From Streptacidiphilus sp. PB12-B1b (lineage in GTDB: Bacteria; Actinomycetota; Actinomycetes; Streptomycetales; Streptomycetaceae): a stretch of 64,000 nucleotides of DNA. A program made the translations under genes and the position numbers. Every line of letters starts with the position of its first letter. The first letter of the stretch is position 1. Shown piece by piece: positions 8,461 through 17,054 of this stretch. The notes under the pieces were generated by a model, which was given only the letters and a program-made list of their open reading frames with translations, made no database searches and had not been told where the DNA came from. The stretch is taken from NCBI RefSeq assembly GCF_014084125.1, contig NZ_CP048405.1, forward strand, positions 4,464,001 to 4,528,000, given 5' to 3'.

Positions 8461-9962
8461 TCAGCTGTCCGGTGCCGCTGCGGGGTGCAGGCCCTCGGAG
8501 GCGGTCAGCCGGCCGCCGAGCCGCGCCGCCGCGCCGGGCGCGACCAAGACGGCGACCACGGCCGCCAGCAGCCAGCACCCGGCCACGATCGGGAACCAGT
8601 GCCCGGGACCGGACGACGGGTAGGGGATGACGTTGCGGTAGAGGGTGTAGCCGAGCAGGGCCAGGCCCGCCAGCGGGATGGCCAGCTGCCACATCGGCAC
8701 CGGCATCCGGCGCTGCACGAAGATCAGCCGGATCGCCCCTGTCGTCGTCAGCACATACGCCACCAGCAGGATCAGCGTCCCGATGGTGCCGCCCCAGACG
8801 AAGGTGGACTCCGGCACGGCCGAGAAGGCGACGATGCACAGCCCGAGGATGAAGGCCATGGTCACGCTGATCACCACGGCCGCGCGGGCGGGCGTGCCGC
8901 GCCCGGAGACCCGGCCCAGGCCGCCCTCGCCGAAGCCGTCCCTGCTCATGGCGAACAGCAGTCGGGCGGAGCCGACGGTGCAGGCCAGGCAGCAGCCGAA
9001 GGCGCTGACGGTGGCGCCGAGGGTGACCAGGTTGCCGACCCACGGGCTGAGGTAGCTCCCGCCCAGGTCGCCGACCAGGGAGCTGGAGCCGCCGAAGGCC
9101 CCCACCCCGGCGGCGCCGGTGCCGAAGCCCATCATCTCGACGGCGGTCACCACCACGAAGAAGACCCCGCCGAAGACCGTGGTGCCCAGGATCGCCCGGG
9201 GATGTCGCGGTTCGGGTTCAGCGACTCCTCGCCGAGGGTGGAGGCGGCCTCGAACCCGGCGAAGGACAGGAAGCCGAAGACCATGCCGAGGAACACCGCG
9301 GAGGGCGCGGTCCCGGCCGGGACCGAGAACACCGACAGGGTGAACCTGTGCCCGGCCGGGGCGTCGCCGACGATCAGCCGGATCAGCACCACGGCGGTCA
9401 CGGTGAGGATCAGTGCGACCGTCGCCCCCTCGACGGTCAGCAGCACATTGGTGCCGCGCCGGACCGAGGCGACCGTCAGCCAGCAGGCCAGCACCAGCAC
9501 CACGGCGGTGAGCAGGAACGGCGCGTCCGTCGGCGGGTGCGGCCAGGCGCCGACGCGCTGCAGGAAGGAGATCCCGAAGATGCCGACCACCGAGGAGGTG
9601 GTGACCCCGTAGAAGACGTAGGTGCCGATCAGCCCCCACCCGGCGACCACGCCGGTGCGCGGCCCCAGGGTGGCGCCGACGAAGGCGTAGACCGAGCCGG
9701 AGTGCTGGAAGTACTGGCACAGCCGGACGAAGACCCAGGTCACCAGCAGCACGCCCACGGCGGCGATCAGGAACGCCAGCGGCACGGCCCGGCCGACGCT
9801 GGGCTCGGCGGCCTGCGGGTTGATGTTGACGGCCATGCTGGGCGCCATCAGTGCCATCGACAGGCCCACCGCCTGCCACACGTTGAGCGTCCGGCGCAGG
9901 CCCGGTTCCGGGGGCGTCCCGGCGGGGTCGGTGGCGGTCGTCACGGGCGTCGATTCGGGCAT
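8461..9962 (-). CDS. APC-family amino acid permease, interrupted by a 1-nt frameshift
   Basis: Reading from ATG 9962, the first ~255 residues encode TM helices of an APC transporter (LNVWQAVGLSMALMAPSMAV onward; the loop FAGFEAASTLGEES is typical). The frame is lost within CCCCGGG at 9195-9201. It continues in another frame (RAILGTTVFGGVFF) to the stop at 8461 with further helices and the SRDGFGEGGLGRV loop. Restoring one C in the run gives a continuous protein of about 500 residues with some 12 helices. It would import amino acids or polyamines. All else is well conserved, so sequencing error is more likely than true loss. Confidence 0.85.
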
Positions 9963-10079
9963 TGCGGGAGTCCTTCCGCCGGGACCGGGCAGCGCGGGGC
10001 CGAGAGCACGCTACGAGTGTGCTGGCCGCGCGCGCCCGGCGTAAGAGGGCGCTCCCCCGCGGTTGCCGCTGACGGGCGG

Positions 10080-11378
10080 TCAGGCCAGCAGCCCCGAGCC
10101 GAAGTAGTCGCCAGCGCCGCGCACCCCGGGCAGCGCGAAGAAGTAGCCGCCGCCGGTGGGCTGGATGTAGTCCACCAGCGGCTCGCCGGCCAGCCGGCCC
10201 TGCACCGTCTCGAACTGGCGTACCACGTCCTGCTGGTAGCAGCAGAAGAGCAGGCCGACATCGAGGTTGCCGTCCAGGTCGACGCCCCGGTCGTAGGTGT
10301 AGCCCCGGCGCAGGATCTGCTGGTCGGCGGTGGCCCGGGTGCGCGGGTTGGCCAGCCGGATGTGCGCGGTGAGCGGGATGCGCAGGCCGTCGGGGTCGGC
10401 GGCGTAGTCGGGGACGTCGCTCTCCGAGGTGCCGTCCAGGGGCGCGCCGGTGTCGCGGCGGCGGCCGAGCATGGTCTCCTGCTCGTGCAGCGAGACCCGG
10501 TCCCAGAACTCGACCAGCATCCGGATGATCCGCACCACCTGGTAGGAGCCGCCGTCGGCCCAGGCCGGTTCGCCGCCGTGGCCGCCCCGGGCCCAGATCA
10601 GCGCGTCGGCCACGGCGGCGTCGGCGGTGTCGGGGTTGGCGATGCCGTCCTTGAAGCCGAGCTGGTTGCGCGGGGTTCCGGCCGGGCGCGGGGCGGCGCG
10701 GAAGCCGTCGGCCTTCCAGTTGATCTGCATGCCCGGACGGGTGTGCTTGGCGATGTCGCGCAGGGCGTGCATCACCGTGTCGCGGGAGTCGGCGCAGATC
10801 TGCAGGGAGACATCGCCGTGCAGCTCGGTGGAGCCGACGGTGTGGTCGTCGGGGAAGACCGGCATCGGCGCCAGCCGGGCCGGTTTGCGGGCGGCCAGGC
10901 CGTAGCGGCCGTCGAACAGCGAGGCGCCCACGCCCACGGTGACGGTCAGCCCGTCGCTGGGCACCACCGGCCCCAGCGTCTCGCTGTCGGAGGGCACGGA
11001 CGCCACGCCGACGTCGGGCGGGGTGCCCCCGGCGGTGAGGAAGCGCACCCGGTCGGTGAGGGTGCGGAAGAGGTCCCGCAGCGCGGCCCGGTCGGGGGCG
11101 ATGACGTCGAAGGACACGAAGGAGGCGGCCGTCTGCTGCGGGGTGAGGATGCCCGCCTGGTGCGGGCCCTCGAAGGCGATCCGCCGGCCGGACGCGCCCG
11201 TGCCCGGGGCGGAGGCGGCGGCGCGGTCGGCGGCGATCCCGCCGACGCCCAGCACCGCCGCCCCGGCCGCGCCCAGCGCGGCCCCGCGCAGGAACGAGCG
11301 CCGGTGCAGGTGCGGGCAGCCCTCGCCGGGGGCGTCGCCGGGGCGGCCGGCCGGGGCGGCTGCGGGGGTGTCGGTCAT
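10080..11378 (-). CDS. efeB: deferrochelatase/Dyp-type peroxidase EfeB
   Basis: A 432-residue heme peroxidase of the Dyp family, exported by Tat: the twin arginine HRRSFLRG (about residues 25-32) precedes an Ala/Gly-rich hydrophobic stretch. The family signature GFKDGIANP carries the distal catalytic Asp, and EFWDRVSLHEQE and GLLFCCYQQD follow. In the Efe ferrous-iron system EfeB oxidizes iron or works on heme outside the membrane. Its ATG overlaps the efeO stop as ATGA, so translation is coupled. The permease gene efeU is not next to it. Family and export route are secure; the physiological substrate is inferred from homologues. Confidence 0.93.
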   Translation of the reverse strand: MTDTPAAAPAGRPGDAPGEGCPHLHRRSFLRGAALGAAGAAVLGVGGIAADRAAASAPGTGASGRRIAFEGPHQAGILTPQQTAASFVSFDVIAPDRAALRDLFRTLTDRVRFLTAGGTPPDVGVASVPSDSETLGPVVPSDGLTVTVGVGASLFDGRYGLAARKPARLAPMPVFPDDHTVGSTELHGDVSLQICADSRDTVMHALRDIAKHTRPGMQINWKADGFRAAPRPAGTPRNQLGFKDGIANPDTADAAVADALIWARGGHGGEPAWADGGSYQVVRIIRMLVEFWDRVSLHEQETMLGRRRDTGAPLDGTSESDVPDYAADPDGLRIPLTAHIRLANPRTRATADQQILRRGYTYDRGVDLDGNLDVGLLFCCYQQDVVRQFETVQGRLAGEPLVDYIQPTGGGYFFALPGVRGAGDYFGSGLLA

Positions 11379-12571
11379 GCCGAGGTCCGTCCGGTGAGCA
11401 GGTCGGGTACCGAGGAGAGCTGTTCCAGCAGTGCGCCGAGATCGCCGTCGAGCCGCTGGCGTTGCGCCCGGGGCAGCTGCGCCACCGGTGTCCAGCGGCC
11501 GTCGGCGGCGCGGGCGCCGAGCAGGTCGTGCTGGACGGCGGCCGTCCAGCGGTCGATCGAGGCGAGCAGCGCCGGATCGCGCGGCGTGATCAGCGCGGTG
11601 ACGGTCGCCAGGACGGCCTGGGTGCCCTGGGTGTTGGCGTAGACCGTGGCCAGGGTGGTGCCGCTGCCGTAGTCGTCGGCCCCGGAGAGCTGGAACTCCA
11701 GGGCGTTCTCCAGGATTTCGTGGCTGCGCAGCGCCAGGTCCCCCGGATCGGTGTCCTCGCTGGGGAAGTCGGCGATCAGGCCCTGCACGTTCTTCACCAA
11801 CCCGGCTGTCAGCGGCCGCAGTTCGGCGGCGGACTGACCGTGCCACAGGCCGAACTCGATCCGGAAGAAGCCGGTCCAGGACGGGTCGGCGGTGCCCAGC
11901 GGCAGGCCGTCGGCGGTGCCGTTGATCAGGCCGTCGAAGTCCTGGAAGGTGTTGTACGCCGCGCCCAGCCGCTCGTAGTCCAGGTGCGCGGTGAGCCAGT
12001 CGGTCCGGGCCCGGGCGAGGTCGCCCGCGGCCAGGTCGGCGTCCAGGGTGCGGCTGTCGGCCAGCAGCAGCGGCAGGGCGTGCTCGACGTAGCGGCGGTA
12101 GGCGGCGACCGGCGCGCCCAGCGCCAGGTCGGGCATGGGCTGCACGCCGGGCACCGCGCCGCTGACCGTGCCGGTGACGGTGTGGGCGGCGGAGGTGAGC
12201 ACCGTGCCGTCGGAGAAGACGCAGCGGAAGGCGTAACGTCCGGCGGTGAGCGTGGTGGACAGGGTGCGGGTGGTGCCCGGGGTGAAGTTCTGCAGCTCGG
12301 CGTAGACCGCGTTGTCGGACGGTTGGATCAGGTACAGCTCGAGCGGGTCGCGGGCCTCGTCCCGCAGCCGCAGCACCTGCCGGCCGGCCACCGGGCCGGA
12401 GCCGCCGGTCGCGCAGGCCCGCTCACTGACCACGATCACCGACCCGGCCGGGTCGGAGGCGGCGTCCGACGCGAAGGCGCCGCCGAGCAGGCCGAGCACG
12501 ACGGCCGCGATACCCACCGCAGCCGTCGTGCGCAGCGACAGCCGTCGGCTGCCGTGGAATCTCTTCACCAT
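11375..12571 (-). CDS. efeO: iron uptake protein EfeO (cupredoxin + M75 imelysin-like)
   Basis: A 398-residue periplasmic/extracytoplasmic protein anchored or exported by an N-terminal hydrophobic segment (TTAAVGIAAVVLGLLGG). Residues ~45-135 form a cupredoxin-like domain (VIVVSERACATGG, ending AAHTVTG). Residues ~145-395 are the EfeM/EfeO M75 domain, with WLTAHLDYERLGAAYNTF, GLINGTADGLPLG and FFRIEFGLWHG, the usual landmarks of iron-binding EfeO proteins. It would bind iron and hand it to a permease. The gene follows the phosphoesterase gene by 21 nt and overlaps efeB by 4 nt, forming a three-gene operon. Confidence 0.92.
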   Translation of the reverse strand: MVKRFHGSRRLSLRTTAAVGIAAVVLGLLGGAFASDAASDPAGSVIVVSERACATGGSGPVAGRQVLRLRDEARDPLELYLIQPSDNAVYAELQNFTPGTTRTLSTTLTAGRYAFRCVFSDGTVLTSAAHTVTGTVSGAVPGVQPMPDLALGAPVAAYRRYVEHALPLLLADSRTLDADLAAGDLARARTDWLTAHLDYERLGAAYNTFQDFDGLINGTADGLPLGTADPSWTGFFRIEFGLWHGQSAAELRPLTAGLVKNVQGLIADFPSEDTDPGDLALRSHEILENALEFQLSGADDYGSGTTLATVYANTQGTQAVLATVTALITPRDPALLASIDRWTAAVQHDLLGARAADGRWTPVAQLPRAQRQRLDGDLGALLEQLSSVPDLLTGRTSA

Positions 12572-12592
12572 GGCGCTGGTTCGGGGTTCCGG

Positions 12593-13486
12593 TCAGTTCC
12601 AGATGCCGGTGATCGGGGTCTGGCCCGCGCTGGAGCCGACCGCCTTGAGGCCGTACATCTGCTCCAGGGTGGCCAGCAGGTTGTAGTGGTTGACGGTCTG
12701 GTCGTAGCTGCCGGGGGCGACCGACTGGCCCACGATGATGGTCGGGATCTGGTTGTTCTCGGTGTAGTCGTCCTCGTCCCACTGGACGATGAGCAGGCTG
12801 TTGTTGGCCTTGGCCCAGGTCGCGTAGGCGGAGAGGTTGTTCTTCAGCCAGGTGTCGGCCTGGTTGATGGTGCCGTTGTGCATGTCGTCGTTGAGGTTGG
12901 GGATCACGAACGACAGCGTCGGCAGGCTGGAGTAGTCGGAGCTGGACGGGAAGGAGGTGAACGGCAGCGAGTCCGAGGTGGGGACGTTGCTGAAGTTGAT
13001 CCACGGCGAGTGCTTGCGGGCGTAGTTGCCCGAGGTGCAGGTGGTGGAGCCGGTCTTCGGCAGGCCCTCGGAGTAGCCCTTGAAGGTGTAGCCGGCGGCG
13101 AGCAGCTCGGAGCCCAGGTTGGCCGTGTTCCCGGCGCTGACCGGGCAGCTGTCGGCGGTCAGGCCGTCGGTGCTGCCGGAGAACAGCGCCATGTAGTTGG
13201 GCTCGCTGGGGTGCGTGACCGCGAACGACGAGGTCAGCAGGGCGCCCTGGGAGGCCAGGGAGTTCATGTAGGGGGCGTCGGCGGTGTCGCCGATGATGTC
13301 GGAGTAGGAGTGGTTCTCCTCCATGACGACCACCACGTGCGCGGGGGTCGGAACGGTGCTCGCGGCGAGCTTGGTCGAGTCGGGGAGGGAGACCTGGTGG
13401 GCGTGGGGCGCAAGGGCGGCAGCACCGAGTGCGGCGGCGGCGGCGGTGGCGGCGAGCGGCCAGAGCGTGCGAGAGCTCAGACGCAT
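12593..13486 (-). CDS. secreted phosphoesterase / acid phosphatase (AcpA-like, PF04185 type)
   Basis: A 297-residue exported protein. The signal peptide (MRLSSRTLWPLAATAAAAAL) is followed by a phosphoesterase domain beginning VVVVMEENHSYSDIIG, the usual metal-binding N-terminus of this family. Further conserved parts are THPSEPNYMALFSG, VPNLNDDMHNG-like INQADTW, and IVQWDEDD followed by NNQIPTIIVG. The length matches the short actinobacterial acid phosphatases rather than phospholipase C. ATG 13486 is chosen because GGAG is 7-8 nt upstream and the signal peptide starts there. It heads the operon with efeO-efeB, which links phosphate-ester cleavage to iron handling. The substrate is unproven. 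Confidence 0.87.
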   Translation of the reverse strand: MRLSSRTLWPLAATAAAAALGAAALAPHAHQVSLPDSTKLAASTVPTPAHVVVVMEENHSYSDIIGDTADAPYMNSLASQGALLTSSFAVTHPSEPNYMALFSGSTDGLTADSCPVSAGNTANLGSELLAAGYTFKGYSEGLPKTGSTTCTSGNYARKHSPWINFSNVPTSDSLPFTSFPSSSDYSSLPTLSFVIPNLNDDMHNGTINQADTWLKNNLSAYATWAKANNSLLIVQWDEDDYTENNQIPTIIVGQSVAPGSYDQTVNHYNLLATLEQMYGLKAVGSSAGQTPITGIWN

Positions 13487-13978
13487 GGGGTGACTCCACG
13501 GGAGGGGAGAGGGCGGACGCAGATGCCCGCCGAGACGCCGAGAGCGTAGCCACGGAGGGTGATCCGGAGCGGTCCCGTCGGCTGTTCGCAGATGAACTCT
13601 GTATGTCATGTAGTCTTCAAGTCAAGCCCTCTGCCCGCTCTTTGAGACTCGACCGGGTCCGCCCCGGAGCCGGTGGTAGCGTGCGGACAGCGGGGGTTGA
13701 ACCCCATTCCCCCGTGCCTGCCGTACTCCCGGCGCTGCCGATCGCACCGGTGGAGGAGGCCGAAGGCGCACCGGTCCGCCCGTGATCACGGGGGCCGGAG
13801 CCGGGACGGCGGTCGACCGCAACCCCGACACCGCCGTCCCACCGATCAGCCCGCGCACGGATCTGCGTCAACTGCGCTGCCGCGCGCCATGGATGAGTCC
13901 CCGTCAGCCGCGACCGGCCCCGCCGTGGTGCTGGTGGCGGGGCCGGTACGGGTGTGGTGCAACGGGAGCGGCGGCGGG
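13487..13978. other. intergenic region between the phosphoesterase and GH9 genes
   Basis: About 490 nt with no supported gene. It contains the upstream region of the phosphoesterase operon (AT-richer patch around 13590-13640) and, next to the GH9 stop, a terminator hairpin. No PHO-box (GTTCACC repeats) was seen. Confidence 0.4.
13913..13947 (-). terminator. hairpin terminator after the GH9 gene
   Basis: A perfect 12-bp stem (13913-13924 with 13936-13947, 11-nt loop), 31 nt past the GH9 stop. There is no T-run, as is common for streptomycete terminators. Confidence 0.6.
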
Positions 13979-16669
13979 TCAGACGGTGATGTGGTCCAGG
14001 TCGGGCGCGCCGGCGGTGCCGCTGCCGGAGAACTCCACGGTGTTGGCACTGCCCGCGGTGAGTTTCACGGTGACGGTGGCGGTCCCGATGACGCTGTAGC
14101 TGGTGGCGGAGGTCTCGGCGAAGGTGACGGTCTGCGGGGTGCCGTTGACGGTGACGACGGCGGGCCGGGCCTTGCCGACGCTGAGGTAGGCGACGGTCAT
14201 GGTGTAGCTGCCGGTGGCGGGTTCGGTGATGCCGGTGAAGGTGACCGTTCCGGCGCCGGAGCCGCCGATGCTGCTGACCTTCTGGCCGTCGGCGCAGGCG
14301 GAGCAGCTGTTGGCGTCGGCGCTGCCGCCCAGGGCGGCGGTGGAGGCGTCGTAGGTCCTGCCGCCCGGGGTGGTCCCGCCGGTGGTGACGGTGAGGGTGT
14401 AGCCGGTGGTCCGGGTGCCGGAGGCGGCGGTGCCGGTGAGGGTGATCGGGTAGGTCCCGGCGGGGGTGGCGCCGGTGGTGTCCAGGGTGAGGACGGCGGT
14501 GCCGCCGGAGGTGACGGCGGCGGGGGTGAGACCGGCGGTGACCCCGGCGGGCAGGCCGGTGGCGGTCAGGGCGACCGCCTCGGCGCTGCCGGAGGTGACG
14601 GCGGTGGTGACGGTGGCGGTGGTGCTGCCGCCCGCGGTGACCGTGCCCGCGGCCGGGGCGGCCGCCAGCGAGAAGTCGTCGCCCGCAGGCGTGCCGCCGG
14701 ACAGCGCCGACTGCAGGGCGCCGGCCAGCACCGCGCTGCCGCTCATGTCCAGCGCCGGTTCACTGCTCTGCCAGGAGCGGACGTCGTCCACGTACTCGCT
14801 GCCGTGGCCGGTGAAGGCGGTGAAGGCGTCGTTCTCGCACTTCACCATGCCGTCCTGGAGGTCGCCCAGACCGCCGCTGAAGTTGTCGGTCCCGTTGGGG
14901 CCGTTGACGACCGCGCCGACGTCCAGCGGGCCGGTGCCGCTGCTGTTGCCCAGGATGTTGGGGATCTGCGAGCCCATGCAGTCGGGGAAGGTGGTGCCCT
15001 CGCCGACCATGAAGCTGGTGCCCCAGGCGTTGTCGCCGAGCAGCCAGTCGCGCTGCTCGGCGGCGAAGGCCGCGTACTGGGTGTCCCCGCTGGCCTTCTG
15101 GTAGAGGGCTTCGGTGGAGATGAAGCCGAAGGTGTGCGAGTCCACGTCGAAGTCGGTCTGGTTGCCGCCCTCGTGGAAGATGTCGGAGGCGGCGGTGCTC
15201 GCGCCGGAGGCGACCTGCGCCTTGAGGTCGGCGATCAGCGCGGCCGGGGTGACCGCCAGGCCGGAGGGGTTTCCGGCGTTCTTCAGCGCGGTGATCAGGT
15301 CGGCGTGGGCGATGGCGCTGACGTCGTACAGGTTGAGCGTGTCCTGGCCGGAGTCCTTGGCGATGTAGTCCGAGGCCCAGGTCGCCGCCTGGGTCAGGTA
15401 CGGGGTGTAGGCGGCGGAGGAGTCCCCGAGCGCCTGCTGGGCCAGGGCGATCTCGGTGGCGCCCAGCTCCATGGCGTCGTGCCAGATGGACTCGGGGTAG
15501 TACGCCTCGGGCAGCGCGGATTCCAGGGTGCTGCCCGGGCTGGTGTCGGCCTGCGCGTACAGCGTGGTGGCGTCGGTCAGCTCGGTGGCGGCGTCCTTGG
15601 TGTCGCCGGACCTGGCGTCGGCCTGGGCGGCGAAGGCGAAGGCGGCGGCCACCCGGCCCACCACGTCCGGGTCGATCTTCGCCCCGGGCGCGGCCGCTTC
15701 GAACACCGGACGGTTCCTGGCCGCGTACTTGTCGTACGACGCGCTGTCCGAGTCGTCGGCCTGCGGCAGCCGCCACAGGTCGTGGTCCCCGCCGTAGCTG
15801 CTCTCGTTGCCCGCGCCGATGCCCACCTGGAGGTAGAGCGTCTTGGTGCTCGGGTTGTACATCTTGTTCAGCCAGCTGCTGCCGTACTGCGCCTCGGCCG
15901 TCAGCGACGCGGGAGCGGAGGCGCCGAGGGCGTTGGCGGCCGAGTAGAGCAGATCGTCGGCGTAGGAGGCGGTGAAGGTGAACTTGAGGTAGTCCCCCGC
16001 GTCGAACCAGCCGCCCTCGACGTCGACCGGCGCGGCGCCGGAGAGCGGCGACAGGTTGCCCTTGATCTGGTCGCCGGTGTCGCCGTCGCTTCCGGCGATG
16101 AACGTCGGTGTGTTGTAGACAGTCGCCTTGGCGTCATTGAGGTGGGAGGGCTGCCGGTTGAGCGCGCCGCCGGTGATCACGTCGGAGCCGTCGCGCTGGT
16201 TCTGGAAGAAGTTCACCCCCGCCGTCACCAGGCCGCCGTACAGCGTGGACGGCGCCTCGATCCGGAAGGTGTCCGAGGTCAGCGCCAGGCTGCCGCTGGT
16301 GACGAGATGGTAGGTGCCGGAGGCGGTCACGGACGAGAAGTCGATCGGGTAGACGTCCGGATAGGCCGAGTTCCACGAGCCCCGGCTGCTGGTGCTGACG
16401 GTGCCGGAGGCCACCGCCGTCCCCGAGGAGTCGACCACCTGGTAGCTCTCCCCCGAGACCGAGGCCCCGGCCATCAGGTAGGCGATCTTGGTGTCGTTGG
16501 TGCCGTAGCCGACCTGGTCCACCCGCAGCTGCCCGGCGGTCGCGGCTGCGGCGGAAGAGAGCGGCATCGCCGCGACGACCAGTCCGGTGCCCACCGCCAG
16601 GGCCAGCAGCGCCCGGTGGTCCGCGCGCCTGCCCGGGCGTCCGTGCCGCCCGCGACGTGACGATCCCAT
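13979..16669 (-). CDS. secreted glycoside hydrolase family 9 cellulase with C-terminal CBM
   Basis: An 896-residue exported beta-glucanase. After a basic signal peptide (residues 1-44, ending SSAAAATAG) comes a CelD-type Ig-like domain (LRVDQVGYGTNDTKIAYL), then the GH9 (alpha/alpha)6 domain with GGWFDAGDYLKF, which holds the catalytic-base Asp pair, and a C-terminal SSEPALDMSGSAVLAGAL carrying the probable acid Glu. An Ig-like linker (about 660-760) and a CBM35/CBM6-like module (TYDASTAALGG, NSCSACADGQKV, TGSYTMTVAYL) follow. GGAGG lies 6 nt before ATG 16669. The segment where classical GH9 enzymes have PHHR reads TTFPDCMGSQIPNI, so this is a divergent subgroup. It probably cleaves beta-1,4 or mixed-linkage glucan. 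Divergent from the GH16 gene. Confidence 0.9.
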   Translation of the reverse strand: MGSSRRGRHGRPGRRADHRALLALAVGTGLVVAAMPLSSAAAATAGQLRVDQVGYGTNDTKIAYLMAGASVSGESYQVVDSSGTAVASGTVSTSSRGSWNSAYPDVYPIDFSSVTASGTYHLVTSGSLALTSDTFRIEAPSTLYGGLVTAGVNFFQNQRDGSDVITGGALNRQPSHLNDAKATVYNTPTFIAGSDGDTGDQIKGNLSPLSGAAPVDVEGGWFDAGDYLKFTFTASYADDLLYSAANALGASAPASLTAEAQYGSSWLNKMYNPSTKTLYLQVGIGAGNESSYGGDHDLWRLPQADDSDSASYDKYAARNRPVFEAAAPGAKIDPDVVGRVAAAFAFAAQADARSGDTKDAATELTDATTLYAQADTSPGSTLESALPEAYYPESIWHDAMELGATEIALAQQALGDSSAAYTPYLTQAATWASDYIAKDSGQDTLNLYDVSAIAHADLITALKNAGNPSGLAVTPAALIADLKAQVASGASTAASDIFHEGGNQTDFDVDSHTFGFISTEALYQKASGDTQYAAFAAEQRDWLLGDNAWGTSFMVGEGTTFPDCMGSQIPNILGNSSGTGPLDVGAVVNGPNGTDNFSGGLGDLQDGMVKCENDAFTAFTGHGSEYVDDVRSWQSSEPALDMSGSAVLAGALQSALSGGTPAGDDFSLAAAPAAGTVTAGGSTTATVTTAVTSGSAEAVALTATGLPAGVTAGLTPAAVTSGGTAVLTLDTTGATPAGTYPITLTGTAASGTRTTGYTLTVTTGGTTPGGRTYDASTAALGGSADANSCSACADGQKVSSIGGSGAGTVTFTGITEPATGSYTMTVAYLSVGKARPAVVTVNGTPQTVTFAETSATSYSVIGTATVTVKLTAGSANTVEFSGSGTAGAPDLDHITV

Positions 16670-16687
16670 CCGAGTCCTCCATTCCGT

Positions 16688-16704
16688 TAGTTAACTTTCC
16701 TTAC
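16688..16704. promoter_or_regulatory. 17-nt element shared with the Opp-type sugar ABC locus
   Basis: TAGTTAACTTTCCTTAC here matches TAGTTAAGTTTCCTAAC at 41925-41941 in 15 of 17 positions. Both sit shortly upstream of a start codon on the reverse strand (19 nt here). It is likely an operator for a common sugar-responsive repressor. Confidence 0.5.
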
Positions 16705-16911
16705 TTGATGCGGAACGGTAGTGGCCGTCATGACACACCGTCAATCCTCTTGTCATGGACTTCGACACAACCCGGTCGGGGCAGGTCGGGGGCGGGGCCG
16801 CCGGGCCTCGGCACCGGCGCGGCCGTTTCTTCAACTCTTGAAGCCTGCATGGGTTCTTGACGACCCATTCGTCGCTCATCACACTGCTCAACAGGCCAAT
16901 ACGGCTTCATA

Positions 16912-16943
16912 GCAACGGTTTGAGAGCGCTCTCAAACCGTTGC
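16912..16943. promoter_or_regulatory. 32-bp perfect palindrome with CebR-like core (LacI-type operator)
   Basis: Every base from 16912 to 16943 pairs with its mirror. The central TGAGAGCGCTCTCA differs from the CebR operator TGGGAGCGCTCCCA at two symmetric positions. It lies 111 nt upstream of the GH16 start and 242 nt upstream of the GH9 start, between divergent beta-glucanase genes. The probable ligand is the LacI regulator encoded at 18574-19638. The remaining part of the 385-nt divergent region holds the two promoters. Confidence 0.8.
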
Positions 16944-17054
16944 ATCGCAGAAAAGCACCACCCAGCACCTGCACGCGCCCTCTCTGAAGTGTCGTCAGCA
17001 CTCTGCTCCTGCAGTCACTGGATTCACTTCACGAACCGTGAAAGGCCCCCACAG

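Noticed and set aside
13617-13871. Small frames on either strand in the phosphoesterase-GH9 gap
   Set aside because: No ribosome sites or homology; the region is better explained as promoter and terminator.
17028-17042. TTCACG/CGTGAA inverted repeat just before the GH16 start
   Set aside because: Only 6-bp arms and no similar copy seen; too weak next to the 32-bp palindrome to call as an operator.
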